Source of the DNA: Hermatobates lingyangjiaoensis
Taxonomy: Eukaryota; Arthropoda; Insecta; Hemiptera; Hermatobatidae
Assembly (NCBI GenBank): GCA_026182355.1
Contig: JAPFBL010001929.1
Location: 806,501 to 870,500, forward strand
Length of the DNA stretch: 64,000 nt
Direction of reading: 5' to 3'
In this document: positions 51,200-62,110 of the stretch, one piece after another
Position numbering within the stretch: position 1 is the stretch's first letter
Layout of the letters: each line of letters starts with the position of its first letter
Program-made: the position numbers and the translations under genes
Notes under the pieces: model-generated
Told to the model about the DNA's origin: nothing
Databases searched by the model: none
The model's input: the letters and a program-made list of their open reading frames with translations, nothing else

Positions 51200-52640
51200 T
51201 AGGTAAATAAATCGAATATTTCAATTTACAAGTTTTGTTTGTTTTAAATATATTTCATTGTGTATATAACTTAAATTGATGTTTTGTTGTTTATATGATA
51301 AAATAAATGATTTTTTTTCTTTTAAATGATTTTAATTTTGCTAAATATACATACTGTGTATATATCTTGAATCATGTTAAGAATACTATATCAAAAGCTT
51401 GGGCCATATAAGAATCTGTTTCCGTGTCTTAATAACAAGAAACAACAATTAAAATTATCCCTGTCAATCATGTTCAGTGAATTAATTTCAATAATTATTG
51501 CTATAATTTCTGAGTGAGACAAAGGTCACGGGTAGTCTAATATACAATATTGTTTAATTTAGATTGTGTTCGTATTACTGTCATATTTAAATGTTGTTCT
51601 TTTTTTTCGAGTTTTGCATACATTTTTGTTTAAGGTTTGATATAGGTTTAAATTATTATTTTATTATAATTATTTAATAAATATTTGAATAGATTATTAA
51701 TAATTTTAGTTTTTTAGGGAACTAGAACAGCATGTTTAAATGTATGTATGTATGTTATGAACAAATTTAATAAAACAGAACGGAAGAAGTAATGAAATCA
51801 TATTTATAAGTCAAAATATATATAAAAAACTGTCAAATTACAGTTATTCTATTATAAATAGTTAATAACGGGTTGAAGTATAATTTATTTTTATTTATGA
51901 AGGTCGAAGCAAAGAATAACTTTCACTTTTAACTTGAGGAAGAAAAATTATATATAAATTATAACAATTAATTATATCAGAACTTTAGATAAATATTTTA
52001 AGTCGTTTTAAGTCTTTTCCTTCAGGTTTGCTGCTATAAATTATAAAAGTTAACAGCCTTGGTCAGTGACTGAGTGGTGGAAATTAACACCAGACAGGTA
52101 ACAGCAAGGATAGCAAAGGGCGAGAAGTTCAGACAATTTTGCAAATAAATCTCAAATTCAATTAGATTATAGATATGTTGATAACTTTTTTCTCATTTTG
52201 TGGCCGCCTTATTGGTAACTATTTTACCATGTTAAAGGGCCTTACGACATTTCTTCTCTAGAGAGTCACTAATATGTCTGGTCGTACATAAGTTATGTCT
52301 TCTAGCAAGAAAAAAAAAATGATAATAAAATGGAATGAAATTTAAAACAAATTTAGTATTAAAAACTTTAACAAAATTTCACATTTAGAAACAATAACTA
52401 TATAATAATTTATTTATATTTATAATATTTCATAAACTGTTTTAGAAATGTCAAATATTTGACAAGAAAAATAACATAGTCATTTGAAGTATATGATAAA
52501 AGACTTTACAAAGTGAAGAAAATGTGTTGGTTTCAAATGCCCACATTTATATGTTTTCATACCTTTTAGTGCTGTTATAAGAGCAGGAAGTGTGGCACAT
52601 TTGTTATTTGGTACCTATTTCAGTGTTGGGTGAGCCACAT
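51200..52640. other. No gene recognised
   Basis: AT-rich spacer without ORFs over 60 codons, without HHR strings that I can find and without obvious repeats. Confidence 0.5.
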
Positions 52641-52649
52641 TACCGGATT

Positions 52650-53475
52650 CATTCTACAACGGGAGTAACTCAAGTTTATAGAATATTAGGGCTTTTTAAT
52701 GAAAACTTGATACAGTATGGGCTTTACGTCCTTTTCAAGGGGTCGCTTTCATAATATTTAACATCATCCTGATATAAAATCTAAAGTAAGGCCAAGATTT
52801 GGGGTGGCGCTCCGAAGATTTCTTATCTTCCTCATGTAAAGTCTAAAGTAATGGCCAAGATTTGGGGTGGCGCTCCAAAGATTTCTTATCTTCCTCATGT
52901 AAAGTCTAAAGTAATGGCCAAGATTTGGCCTAGGATTCATTACAACGAGGCAAGTAACTCAAGTTTATAGTAAAATTAGGGCTTTTTAATGAAACTTGAT
53001 ACATACGGGCTTCTCAAGTACCTAATATTCAAGTGGGGTGCTTTCATAATATTTACCATCATCCTGATATAAAATCTAAAGTAATGGCCAAGATTTGGGG
53101 TGGCTCTCAGAAGATTTGTCATCTTCCTCATGTAAATTCTAAAGTAATGGCTGAGATTTGTTGTAGCTCTCAGAAGATTTGTCATCTTCCTCATGTAAAG
53201 TCTAAAGTAATAGCCAAGATTTGGGGTGGCTCTCAGAAGATTTGTCATCTTCCTCAAGTGAAGCCTAAAGTAATAGTCAAGATTTGGGGTGGCTCTCAGA
53301 AGATTTGTCATCTTCCTCAAGTGAAGCCTAAAGTAATAGTCAAGATTTGGGGTGGCTCTCAGAAGATTTGTCATCTTCCTCAAGTGAAGTCTAAAGTAAT
53401 GGCCGAGATTTGGGATGGCTCTCAGAAGATTTGTCGTCTTCCTCAAGTGAAGTCTAAAGTAATGGCCAAGATTTG
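52650..53475 (+). repeat. 63-bp minisatellite with a nested larger duplication
   Basis: The unit contains AAGATTTGTCATCTTCCTCA, GTCTAAAGTAATGGCCAAGA and TTTGGGGTGGCTCTCAG. About 3 copies (52752-52930) follow a leader, then the leader itself (GGATTCATT..ACTCAAGTTTATAG, TTAGGGCTTTTTAATGAAA) is repeated at 52930-53040, then 7 more copies (53050-53475). Because 63 is divisible by 3 and the unit has no stop in two frames, long ORFs appear on both strands (147 codons plus, 156 codons minus). Neither has independent coding support. Confidence 0.85.
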
Positions 53476-53499
53476 AGCACCTTCATGACCTCTAAAGGC

Positions 53500-55080
53500 C
53501 AAGCACGTTGCTTGTTAGGCCACACCTGACTGGAAAAACAAACATAATAATCGTCTCAATAACAATATGATGTAAGGAATATTAATATTGTTTTTTTAAA
53601 CAATTAAGTTTAATTTATTCAATCTAAATGGAAGTTAACAATAATTTATTCCTTACATAGGAATGAATCCAATAGTTGTTGTTGCCACAATGCTTCAGTG
53701 TCCTTCATATAGAATATCAGTAATCCTTAGTATATTCAGCAGGCATAATTTACTGAAATCTCTTTGAGGTCAATCTTGTTAGTGCTCAATTAACTACCAT
53801 TGTATATTTAGTTTTGTCAAAAATGGCAGGCAATTTATGTTATAACTTCCGTTATATTTTATCTTACGCAATGATTCAAAATAGTGCTATTACAATCCTC
53901 TTTGTTTGCTGTTCAATTATTCGCAATCAAATAAAAGAACATAAGAGCAAAGTTTTCAGGTATTTAAATATTATTATTTATTTAACGTAATCTTGTTTCG
54001 GGATGTAATAAATTAATTTCAATGTATTTGATTCCTTTTGATGATTATTTGTTCTTGTTTTGAAGAAAAATGTTCTACTTTTTATAAATTACTTTGTAGA
54101 TCAACAGTTATTATTAACACTCTATGAAGGTGGTCATACAAAAATTTACAGGAAACAATCTATTAGTGTACCGTGCACTTTCAACCGTCAATTTTCCACC
54201 AACTATTCTTCTATGATTGAGCTTAAGTTGAATTCGACTCGTTTTGTTCACCATTTTCATAAAAAGTGTATGATTTACATAGAGTCTATGTAAATATTCC
54301 ATAGAGTAATGATTTAAATCTATGAACGGCAACTGACAGTTCAGCTCAGCCAGCACCAGGATGAAAAAGCAAAAAAAAAAAAATTTAAACAAGAGTAAAG
54401 AAAAACACAGAAAAAGATGTAAAGTGAACAAAAGAAATAATTTAACTAACTTCAATAAATATTGATTTTCAAAAGGAATCAACCGTACTTTCATCAAAGC
54501 CTGTGTTATATTCACACGGATTCTTTAACCAATTTTTTTTTTGCTAGAGTTGGTATATAAAAAAGTCGCTTTTTTTGACGAAAATATGTTTTTAAAAAAT
54601 ATTTGTTTTCTTTCGAAGCTACGTATTTCGAAATCTAATATTTTTGGATTATTATGAAATTATTACCGGCTATAAAGAAAATAGTTTCAAAACTTTTGAA
54701 TAATCAAAAAGGTCAGTTTTGAAATAAATTGTAAAAGTTTAACTTTTGATTGATTTTGGGACACGATACAGGTCGGAGGGTTTTACGGATTGTAATGAAA
54801 TTATACCCAAAAATAGATCTTTATGTGAGGATGAGGTGAAATAATTTTTTTTTTAAATTGTATGGATGAAAATGGATGTTGTATTGCCTTTTATGATTTC
54901 AGGAAATAATAATATACTTTTTTATTATAAAATAAAATGTATAAAAACTATATAAGAAATATGAAACGACCAAATAGTTCATGATGGTCAGCAGGGAGAA
55001 AGATAGTTGTCAAGTAAGAATATTGCAGTCAACCTACATCTTCAACATATCGTACATATATTATATTTGATGGTGTATGT
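53500..55080. other. No gene recognised
   Basis: AT-rich. ORFs at 54060-54293 (plus) and 54114-54515 (minus) are low-complexity or unrecognisable. A small perfect hairpin TTTACATAGAGTCTATGTAA lies at about 54272. Confidence 0.45.
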
Positions 55081-55140
55081 ATGATATTATTAATATTAAG
55101 CATATAATCTACCGTCTTACCTCGTACATTACTGCCGTAG

Positions 55141-55180
55141 CTATCGGACCGGTTTCGGGTGTCACCCATCTTCAACACGA
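55141..55180 (-). ncRNA. Hammerhead-like motif, ACCGGU family, minus arm
   Basis: Minus strand: UUGAAGA (55169-55175; C3 changed to U), extra U, stem II GGGU/ACCC with loop GAC, GAA (55154-55156), palindrome ACCGGU (55148-55153), C at the predicted cleavage site. Stem II and the palindrome are perfect. Confidence 0.7.
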
Positions 55181-55212
55181 ACTGATCTAATCGTGTCTAA
55201 GCATTAGATCAG

Positions 55213-55254
55213 TTCGTGTTGAAGATGGGTGACACCCGAAACCGGTCCGATAGC
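55213..55254 (+). ncRNA. Hammerhead-like motif, ACCGGU family, plus arm
   Basis: UUGAAGA 55219-55225, extra U, stem II GGGU/ACCC (55227-55230 with 55234-55237), GAA 55238-55240, palindrome ACCGGU 55241-55246, predicted cleavage after C55247. Identical to the minus arm, including the C3 change. Confidence 0.7.
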
Positions 55255-55449
55255 TACGGCAGTAATGTACAAGGGATCAGTTCGTGTTGAAGATGGATGA
55301 CACCCGACAGCTACGGCAGTTATGTACGAGGTAAGACGGTAGATTATATGCTTAATATTAATAATACTAACCTCTGTGGTAATGATGAAATGTATGTATG
55401 ATATGTTGAAGATGTATCATTATAATACATATAGCCTCTGTGAGTTTAA

Positions 55450-57050
55450 GAACTCCAGTATTTGTGGGTAATACTGAAGCACAGAAATTTGGTGAATTCG
55501 CGAACATTATATGATCCAGTATTTCTACGCTTTAGCACATAATCTCTTCCTTTCTTTCTCTTCAATCTTAGTTGATCAAGACAATACAAATAGAAAAGGT
55601 ACTCTTACATTTTTTGAAATCTGATGAAATACATACATAAGTTGAGTTTACCGAAAACAAAATATTTAGTTAATCTGAATGATTAACCCACTTGCATAAC
55701 CAAATTCCTGACTTACAAAAATGCCCCAGCCATCGTATTTTGGAAATTAGTTAACGAGAGTACTTATTTTGGATTTCTGGATGATAGTTCTATTATGTTG
55801 GAATATACGGAATTAAAGTTATTAAAAACCTAAATATTGAGATAAGCAAATGACTTATTTAAATGTTAACTTAAGATGAAAAGAAAGAAGAAAGGACATA
55901 GTGACTATAAATATGAAAAAAATTGTTTGCAATCTATAAAGTCGACTTATTTACATCAGCAAGTAATATAAATAATACCCTTAATCGGTAAATGGTGTTA
56001 TCTAATTGAATAATGTTTAAAGTCCACTAGAAAGGGAGATCAGCAATCAGGTCATTATAGGGGCAAATTGGATGAAAAGCTTAAGAAATTGGATTAACTG
56101 GACTTACCGACTTGTCAACCATGGCGTCCCTACAAGAGGCTTCCCAAATTATTCTAAAGCCTTCCCTTGCCTAGCTTTAATCTCTTCCTTTCTTTCTCTG
56201 GATCAATAACAAATGTTAAAAAAAAAATAAACATCCTTTCTTGAATCTTAGTTGATTACGACAATACAAACAGTCTCAAAGGAAAGAGGTTCTACGAAGG
56301 AAAATTCTGCCTTTCTAGAAAATTATATTTTACACGAAGCTAAAATTGCTTAACTGAATGCCGTTCCTGCTTCTATTCAAATTTACTGCTTAAAAATTAT
56401 TTATTTAAAAAAAATCAATGATAAGTTCCTTCTTTTTAAAAAAATTATCTTTAATGCAATGTAAATTAATATGCTGTATTATATTACGTATTAATTTAAT
56501 ACAACATATTAATTTATTGTATTTAATTTAACTAAACTCATTTAACTGTTACCTATAAACAAATACTGTTTAATTTGAAGGTGAAATATATTCTCTTTGA
56601 AGTTGTGTATCATAGACACAATTATTTTAATTAAAAAATAACAATAACATTATTCAAAAAAATTTCAACAAAAACTTTACTAAATATTAATGTTTGCTTT
56701 AAATTAATTGAAATAATAAAGAAAAAGAGTAATAAATAATAATACAAATCCCACATTGCAAATAACTTATAATTATGATAGCAGCTGTTATGTTAATAAC
56801 ACTTTGTTTAAGTCATCAACTTAATAAATGTTTCTGAGTGATTTGATCGTAATATATATTATTTAAGTATTATTATTACTTATTATTAATATAATTAATA
56901 ATATATTCGTTTATATAATTATATATTAGTGTTGGGACTATTAATCGGAATCGTTAATCGTAAGAATCGTGTATTTTTAGAGGAATCGAATCAGAATCGC
57001 ATCCTTAAATAAACACTCTAGATTTCCGATTCTTTGATTATGATTCTCTT
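55450..57050. other. No gene recognised
   Basis: AT-rich. A G+C-richer patch at 56030-56200 (GGTCATTATAGGGGCAAATT, CATGGCGTCCCTACAAGAGG) has no ORF. Words CTTTCTTTCTCT..AATCTTAGTTGAT occur at 55551-55580 and 56190-56265, a possible short repeat. Confidence 0.4.
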
Positions 57051-57180
57051 AAACTTTTAAGGTAGTTCGACTCTAATAACAATACTTCTATTTGTTTGAA
57101 GTGAGAATAATATATATATAACAAACACTTTTTCTTTTTCTCGGAGTTTGGTCAGGGTAAATATATGGAATCACCTTTTT

Positions 57181-57218
57181 GCCAACGTTTCGTCTTTATT
57201 TCAAGACATCCTCAGGGC
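57181..57218 (-). ncRNA. Hammerhead ribozyme, family D, intact core
   Basis: Minus strand: GCC, CUGAGGA (57209-57215), extra U, stem II GUCUU/AAGAC with loop GAAAUA, GAA, palindrome ACGU, U, GGC. N7 is G, still within CUGANGA. Complete consensus. Confidence 0.85.
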
Positions 57219-57372
57219 TATAAACTAACAAAAAAACAATAAACAATGGACATTTGTCATTTCTGCTTTAAAAACATCATAAACAAATTGAAAAAAGTTC
57301 TTTTTTCAATTTTGATGTTTTTAAAGTAGAAATGACAAATGTCCATTGTTTATTGTTTTTTTGTTAGTTTAT

Positions 57373-57410
57373 AGCCTGAGGATGTCTTGAAATAAAGACG
57401 AAACGTTGGC
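57373..57410 (+). ncRNA. Hammerhead ribozyme, family D, intact core
   Basis: CUGAGGA 57376-57382, extra U, stem II GUCUU/AAGAC (57384-57388 with 57395-57399), GAA 57400-57402, palindrome ACGU 57403-57406, U57407, GGC. One C of the upstream GCC is lost compared with the minus arm, weakening stem I. Confidence 0.8.
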
Positions 57411-57498
57411 AAAAAGGTGATTCCATATTTTTACCCTGACCAAACTCCGAGAAAAAGAAAAAGTGTTTGTTAATATTTTGTGGTCAAGAAAACAGTAC

Positions 57499-57499
57499 C

Positions 57500-57538
<39 letters not shown>

Positions 57539-57553
57539 ATATTATATATATAT
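57499..57553. repeat. (TA)n microsatellite
   Basis: Interrupted TA tract between a family D terminus and a minus-strand family A unit. Confidence 0.95.
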
Positions 57554-57690
57554 CGTTCAATATAGACAAAGAAACATAGAGAAATCAAAAGAACACACTT
57601 ACAGTCTCTAATTTTTGGTTTGAACCGTCTTCAGGAGAGATAAGACAGGGAAACCAAGAAAACTGGTTCAGAGATGGTCTCCAGTGCGTC
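57554..57690 (-). repeat. Family A hammerhead unit, minus strand
   Basis: It matches the left arm of the 14.3 kb dimer (ATAAGACAGGGAAACCAAG, CACACTTACAGTCTCTAATT). The HHR remnant at 57605-57638 (minus) has CUGAAGA, C, stem II GGUU/AACC, then AAAAAUUAGAG; G12 is lost. It is cut at 57690 by a family B unit. Confidence 0.7.
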
Positions 57691-57820
57691 AGAGCGGACT
57701 CTGATGAAGACCGCTTCTTACGGTTGAAAGATCTTAGTCTTGTTTTCCCATTTTCTTATTGTGGTTTGATCATTGATTGTTATTTCATGTGTTTATGTGA
57801 AATCTTTTTTGATTTATATA
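57691..57820 (+). repeat. Single family B hammerhead unit
   Basis: Complete 3' portion: HHR 57697-57739, CTTGTTTTCCCATTTTCTTA, TTGTGGTTTGATCATTGATT, GTTATTTCATGTGTTTATGT and GAAATCTTT. There is no opposite arm, so monomeric B units also exist. Confidence 0.75.
57697..57739 (+). ncRNA. Hammerhead ribozyme, family B, intact core
   Basis: GACU 57697-57700, CUGAUGA 57701-57707, extra A, stem II GACCG/CGGUU, GAA 57726-57728, palindrome AGAUCU 57729-57734, U57735, AGUC 57736-57739. Complete consensus. Confidence 0.85.
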
Positions 57821-57957
57821 TGAGTAGCAGTTTGCTCCTCAATGCGGGTACTGCGCACTTCTTCCTGATGACGACGGATGTCGAAATATCCAAGTTAGTT
57901 CTATAGTGACTTCCTGTGTTCTTTCTTATTTGTTAAAGTGTTTATATATATATATAT
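57821..57957 (+). repeat. Family A hammerhead unit ending at (TA)n
   Basis: GAGTAGCAGTTTGCTCCTCA matches the hairpin arm of the 40.5 kb unit. It is followed by an intact-core HHR, GACTTCCTGTGTTCTTTCTT and (TA)n at 57946-57957. The left side abuts the family B unit rather than a long TA tract. Confidence 0.75.
57856..57896 (+). ncRNA. Hammerhead ribozyme, family A, intact core
   Basis: Stem I ACUU (57857-57860) with AAGU (57892-57895), CUGAUGA 57865-57871, extra C, stem II GAC/GUC (57873-57875 with 57880-57882), loop GGAU, GAA 57883-57885, palindrome AUAU 57886-57889, predicted cleavage after C57890. It is the intact counterpart of the 40.6 kb motif. Confidence 0.85.
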
Positions 57958-58079
57958 TAAAGCTCTTACCAGAAAATACAAAAAAAGGACTTAAGACTCA
58001 CAATTTATTTGATATTTTGTTGTTTGTATACCTTTTAGAAATAATACGTTTAAGCAGAAGAATGTTTAATTTGCTCTTC

Positions 58080-58170
58080 GATGCTACTTTGGTAACACTG
58101 ATTGGGAGTTGGTAACACGGATTAGTACTTGGTGACACTTAATGGTAGTTGGTAACACTGAATGACAAAA
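58080..58170 (+). repeat. Short imperfect tandem repeat
   Basis: TTGGTAACACTGATTGGGAG, TTGGTAACACGGATTAG, TTGGTGACACTTAATGG and TTGGTAACACTGAATG repeat with a period of about 21 bp, four copies. Confidence 0.8.
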
Positions 58171-58179
58171 TAATGGATA

Positions 58180-59300
58180 CTTTCTAAAACCGGTCGAACA
58201 CACAAGAATATTGAGGGGGACATGAATTCGTACTTAAATAATACAATTAACAATATCTTTGATACTATAAACTTTATAATAATATAGCAAATTTTTAGTT
58301 TAATAGTACTTCAGTGATGCTCAAAGATTATATTGAAGAATGATGACTTCATACTTTAATAATATGTATAATAACTTTTACTTAAAGAACATATTTATAA
58401 TGAAATGGTTGGTTCTAACTTAAGAACCTACCGTTTGTAAAGTTATGTAGGTTATGAGTTAGAACTTACCGTTTATAACTCTCACACTCATTGTAGGCCT
58501 TGATAATAAAAATTTAAATTTTCATAACATTGGAATGTAGAGTTGAGTTTTTTGACCATATAACCCACAGAATCCAGCAACATTAGTTGTGTAGTGTATT
58601 AAACATTTACTGGTCCATTATATGAGATGAACTTGTTAAATCAGAGTGAGTTGTATATTTTAACAGCACATCTAATAATCGCTGCAATACTAAAAACATT
58701 AATGAAGAATGATAAATAATTCAAGATAATAATATCCTAGAACTTGTGACACTTTTAATATGATGCAAAAGAAGTTAATTAATTCCTTCAAAAATAATCT
58801 CAATGAGTTTGCTTATTTTGCCACATACATAGGACACATACATACCATACTTTGTGGATTCCACCATTTATTTAATTGTAAGGGAGGCTTTGGCTACTTC
58901 ACTTATTATAAGCACAAAAGTTATTTGCAAATTGTTTGAGAAAGGTGAAGCAAAGGGATTGTTCAGTGGACTAGACTCAAGTTAGAAACTAGAATCTCTC
59001 TCAGCTCTAGATTTCCCACAAATTTTAACAACAAAAATCTGATTATAGCAATATATTTAGACCAATAAATAAATTTAATTTATTTTGGTCTAATTTATTT
59101 TATAAATTTATTAATAAATTTATAATTAATAAATTTAGACAAATAAACTTTTCTGGATGATGAGCTAGACAACCACCATGAATAGTTACACCATTGGTTA
59201 TTTGTAGATATGAATTCAATAAATAAAAATAAAAAACTCTTGTTCATTACTTCAAATTCGTCACATTCAAATCTTTCTGCAGATGAAAAAGTAGACTGAG
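58180..59300. other. No gene recognised
   Basis: AT-rich spacer. No ORF over 60 codons, HHR string or repeat copy seen. Confidence 0.45.
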
Positions 59301-59328
59301 GATGAAAACATAAATTTTTTATATAATG

Positions 59329-59329
<1 letters not shown>

Positions 59330-59359
<30 letters not shown>

Positions 59360-59591
59360 AAAATATTTCACATAAACACGTAAATAACAATCAATGATCA
59401 AACCATAATATGAAATGAGGAAACAAGACTAACATCTTTCAACTGTAACAAGTGGTCTTCGTCAGAGTCAAAAACCCTGTGTTTTTTCCCTAGACGGATT
59501 GCCCAAAAATTTGAGTTTGTAAGTGTTTTTCTTTACTTTGTGTGCTACCTATCTTCAATTTTGAACTGTTATATATATATATATATATATA
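59330..59591. repeat. Family B unit (minus) joined to a family A remnant, TA-flanked
   Basis: (TA)n 59330-59354, family B unit 59355-59480 with HHR at 59427-59469 (minus), then CCTAGACGGATTGCCCAAAA and TTTGAGTTTGTAAGTGTTTT, the 3' part of a family A unit, ending at (TA)n 59570-59591. Two different HHR families share one TA-bounded block. Confidence 0.7.
59427..59469 (-). ncRNA. Hammerhead ribozyme, family B, intact core
   Basis: Minus strand: GACU, CUGACGA, extra A, stem II GAC/GUU plus inner C-A mismatch region, GAA, AGAUGU (one change from AGAUCU), U, AGUC. Core is intact, palindrome imperfect. Confidence 0.7.
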
Positions 59592-59687
59592 ATAGTCATT
59601 TTTATGTTGGTTATTCTAACTTACACATAACTTTTCCTGACGTTTGTTGAAAAAATGTATTTAGATTCATTTTGATATACGTTTTTT

Positions 59688-59785
59688 ATACTTTCTTAAC
59701 TGAGTCAAGCAATGTCAGGCTAAATACTTTAGCTTCAACTGATGCTTGCAAGAATAAATAAAAAAGAGTCAAGAAAAGCATCGAA
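59688..59785 (-). repeat. Dispersed repeat shared with 42.55 kb
   Basis: Reverse-complement match to 42545-42616 (TTCTTGCAAGCATCAGTTGA, AGCTAAAGTATTTAGCCTGA, CATTGCTTGACTCAGTTA). No endonuclease follows here, so the repeat is independent of the PLE copy. Confidence 0.7.
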
Positions 59786-60184
59786 AGTTTAATAATTTCT
59801 TCTACTTTAATAACTGAAAATGAATTATCAGAGCATATATAATATGAGAGCTGAGTCTTTAGTAGTATGAGTGCTTTGATTCTTCGAACGAACTTACTGC
59901 AAATCGAGTTCAATTGACATGCTAATGTCAATTAACTTTCGCAAAATAACATGTTAGATAAAATCAACAAAATAGATATGGGGTACGAAATATCAAAAAA
60001 AGAGAAGAATAGTATAAGAAGGATTGTAAATTGTTATTGGTGTTTATAGAAGAAATAAACAAAGGTAAAACTACGAAGAACAAAAAGAGGTAAAAAAAAT
60101 GGAAAGATAAAGTAAGTTTCTTTCTAAATTACTTTACCTCGTTTGTTCTTCGAATTTCAATTTTTGTTCAGTTTTTATTTAACT

Positions 60185-60432
60185 ATAAGTAAAGTATAGT
60201 GATCGTGAAAAAATTCGATCTCAAGATTTTAATGGAATTATATGTTTTGAGGTCCCAAAAATTGTTTTATGATGTTTTTAGCATTGCTTGTCACCACGCT
60301 ACAGTCCAGAATTTTAAGGATCAAGTTGATATTTTAAACAAAAATAGGCCTCATATTGTAGATGATCCCTATTGTTTGGAAGAATTATGCATGACGGGAA
60401 AGTCACTTTTAATGCCAAAAACCGTTTTTTAG
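60185..60432 (+). repeat. Dispersed repeat shared with 49.0 kb, with an ORF
   Basis: AAGTAAAGTATAGTGATCGT, GAAAAAATTCGATCTCAAGA and GGTCCCAAAAATTGTTTTAT match the minus strand of 49.01-49.14 kb. A 77-codon ORF (60199-60432) extends past the repeat; its part HHATVQNFKDQVDILNKNRP looks protein-like, but no family is recognised. Confidence 0.45.
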
Positions 60433-61009
60433 AAAACATTTTTTCCTCCTAAACTGCTTATTCTAGTTTTGAAATTTTGACATTATCTTTGAAGTTACAA
60501 ATGGAATAAACAAAAAATATTTAGTATAGATTTTTCTATATACATCGATTACAATTTATACTCCTGTTTATACTCTTTCTTTCTTTTTGGTATTTCATAC
60601 CCTTTTTTATTCATATTTTCTAACGCGTCACTTGGTATTTTCCAGTTGAAATCCGTTAGCAGGAAGTTGGTTTGTAGTATCGAATCTGTCTGTTTGAAGA
60701 TCATGAATGTTGAAGCCTTTGTCTTCATGTGAATAGGGGTAGAGGTTACACAACGACCAACCAACTATCCAACGAGATATTCTGTGCATTGCTGCACGTT
60801 GGGATCAGGCAGTTCCAAGCCAGAGGCTTTCACCTGCTTGTCTCTTTGTACTACTTCAACTGTTCAGGTAATATATATTGACACTGGACTCACGTATATA
60901 GGTAATTTTTCACATAGAGACTCCTTCGGGTTATTAGTTTTATTGAATAAAGTTCAAACTCCATCTTTTTTTTTCCTAAAGGTCCACAGAGCTGTGGAAC
61001 CTAGTCGTG

Positions 61010-61215
61010 ATTTGGGGTCGTGGGAGCTCGGCTCCCCGTAGTTTACCTCGGGCGTATCCCAGTGACTGGCTATCGTAATTAGGGATTAGTGCCACTGGGA
61101 TACGGCTAAAGAGCTTTCACGTAAAAAAGCATTAGCCTGTTTTATCATTTCTGCGGTATGGCCGAAAAGCGCAGAAATATTATGACAAAACAGGCTAATG
61201 CTTTCTTACGCAATA
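61010..61215 (+). repeat. Unclassified dispersed repeat with a terminal hairpin
   Basis: The first part (61013-61170) matches 50145-50335. From 61118 to 61213, ACGTAAAAAAGCATTAGCCT, GTTTTATCATTTCTGCG is inverted as CGCAGAAATATTATGACAAA and ACAGGCTAATGCTTTCTTAC, leaving a 14-base loop, GTATGGCCGAAAAG. The 50 kb copy lacks the second arm. Confidence 0.75.
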
Positions 61216-61529
61216 TTATACGAAAACAGGCTGGTTCAAGGGAAGATAATTCTGCATGGAGACCTCTTGATGATATTAGTTGCGACATGTTTCAACCATT
61301 CTCTGGTTATCTTCAGTCAAAGTTATGGTCCAGACTTTGGTTCTTGTATAATAGTTTCTATATGTTATCCAGGTAACGATATATGATTAGCGCAACCTCT
61401 ATACCTATTGGCGGAATAACAGAGGCTTCGCTGGGTAGCGAGTGACTGGGACCTTCTAACAGCCGCACATTTGGTCTCATCTAGACCTACAAAATACTCT
61501 ATCCCTATTGGTCACTATCTAAACTAATC

Positions 61530-61782
61530 ATATATATATAACAAGATTTCACATAAACACGTGAAATAACAATCAATGATCAAACCACAATATAAAATGT
61601 GGAAAAAAAGACTAAAACCTTTCAACCGTAACAAGCGCTCTTCGTCAGAGTCAAAAACCAACTGACTCTTTTGGGTTTTTGACCCAAAAACGTTTGTTAC
61701 GGTTAAAAGATCTTAGTCTTTTTTTCCCCATTTCATATTGTGCTTTGATTGTTTTATATAATATATATATATATATATATAT
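61530..61782. repeat. Family B hammerhead unit, inverted dimer
   Basis: TTTCACATAAACACGTGAAA and the mirrored TTTTTTTCCCCATTTCATAT mark the two arms, and (TA)n 61756-61782 borders the right end. The left HHR (61610-61652, minus) has CUGACGA, extra A, GAGCG/CGGUU (one mismatch), GAAA and AGGUUU. The right arm lost CUGACGA and has UUAAAAGAUCU. Confidence 0.75.
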
Positions 61783-62110
61783 TGCATCGTGTACACGAGG
61801 GTAAAGCATCAAATGACAAAGAAAAACACATAAATAGAACTGACTTTACTCGCGACAGATTGCTGTTAGTCTAACAGACTTACAAGACAAGGACGGCAAT
61901 GTATACAAGCATGGTGTTTCCTTAGAGCCGTGTTAAACACAGCTGGTGTTTGATTTCAAACAATCGGCTGAACAGAGTTGCTCGAGCCTCTGAAGTAGGT
62001 TGCCCAAGATGTCACGCCAGGCTGGATTATCGCCAGGGCTAATTAGCTATGTTCCACAAGCTTTCCTCGTCACGCACCAATCACTCGGCTTTTTTCTTTT
62101 TTTAACATAA
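61783..62110. other. G+C-richer non-repetitive block
   Basis: No ORF or repeat match. It holds CACAGCTGGTGTTTGATTTC, CCAGGGCTAATTAGCTATG and AGATGTCACGCCAGGCTGGA. GCTAATTAGC is a palindromic homeodomain-like word. A regulatory role is a guess. Confidence 0.2.

Larger units (their letters stand above)
55105..55360. repeat. Inverted repeat carrying hammerheads (ACCGGU family) plus a partial third copy
   Basis: Left arm 55108-55195 (minus) and right arm 55200-55270 (plus) are near-perfect inverted copies. The right arm is followed by a direct partial repeat (55275-55345) that lacks the GAAACCGG segment. Flanks TACCGTCTTACCTCGTAC and GTACGAGGTAAGACGGTA are inverted, and CTCGTA/TACGAGG recurs at the 38 kb pair. 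Confidence 0.8.
57118..57498. repeat. Family D PLE termini, inverted pair with about 170-bp arms
   Basis: Left arm (57118-57290, minus) and right arm (57300-57480, plus) are near-perfect reverse complements. Each contains ACAAATGTCCATTGTTTATT, an intact-core HHR, GGTGATTCCATA and CTGACCAAACTCCGAGAAAA. The right arm extends further through TTGTGGTCAAGAAAACAGTA into (TA)n. The centre is a 10-bp loop. A transcript would fold into one very long hairpin. Confidence 0.85.

Noticed and set aside
52752..53475. CRISPR array
   Set aside because: The array has contiguous 63-bp units with no unique spacers, and the sequence is eukaryotic in character.
52976..53476. Repeat protein encoded by the 147- or 156-codon ORFs
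   Set aside because: Both strands are open simultaneously because the unit is 63 bp long, and the first array block is out of frame or interrupted. A minisatellite explains it.
54114..54515. 133-codon minus-strand ORF
   Set aside because: Long stretches of Leu, Phe and Cys derive from A- and T-rich runs. No family is recognised.
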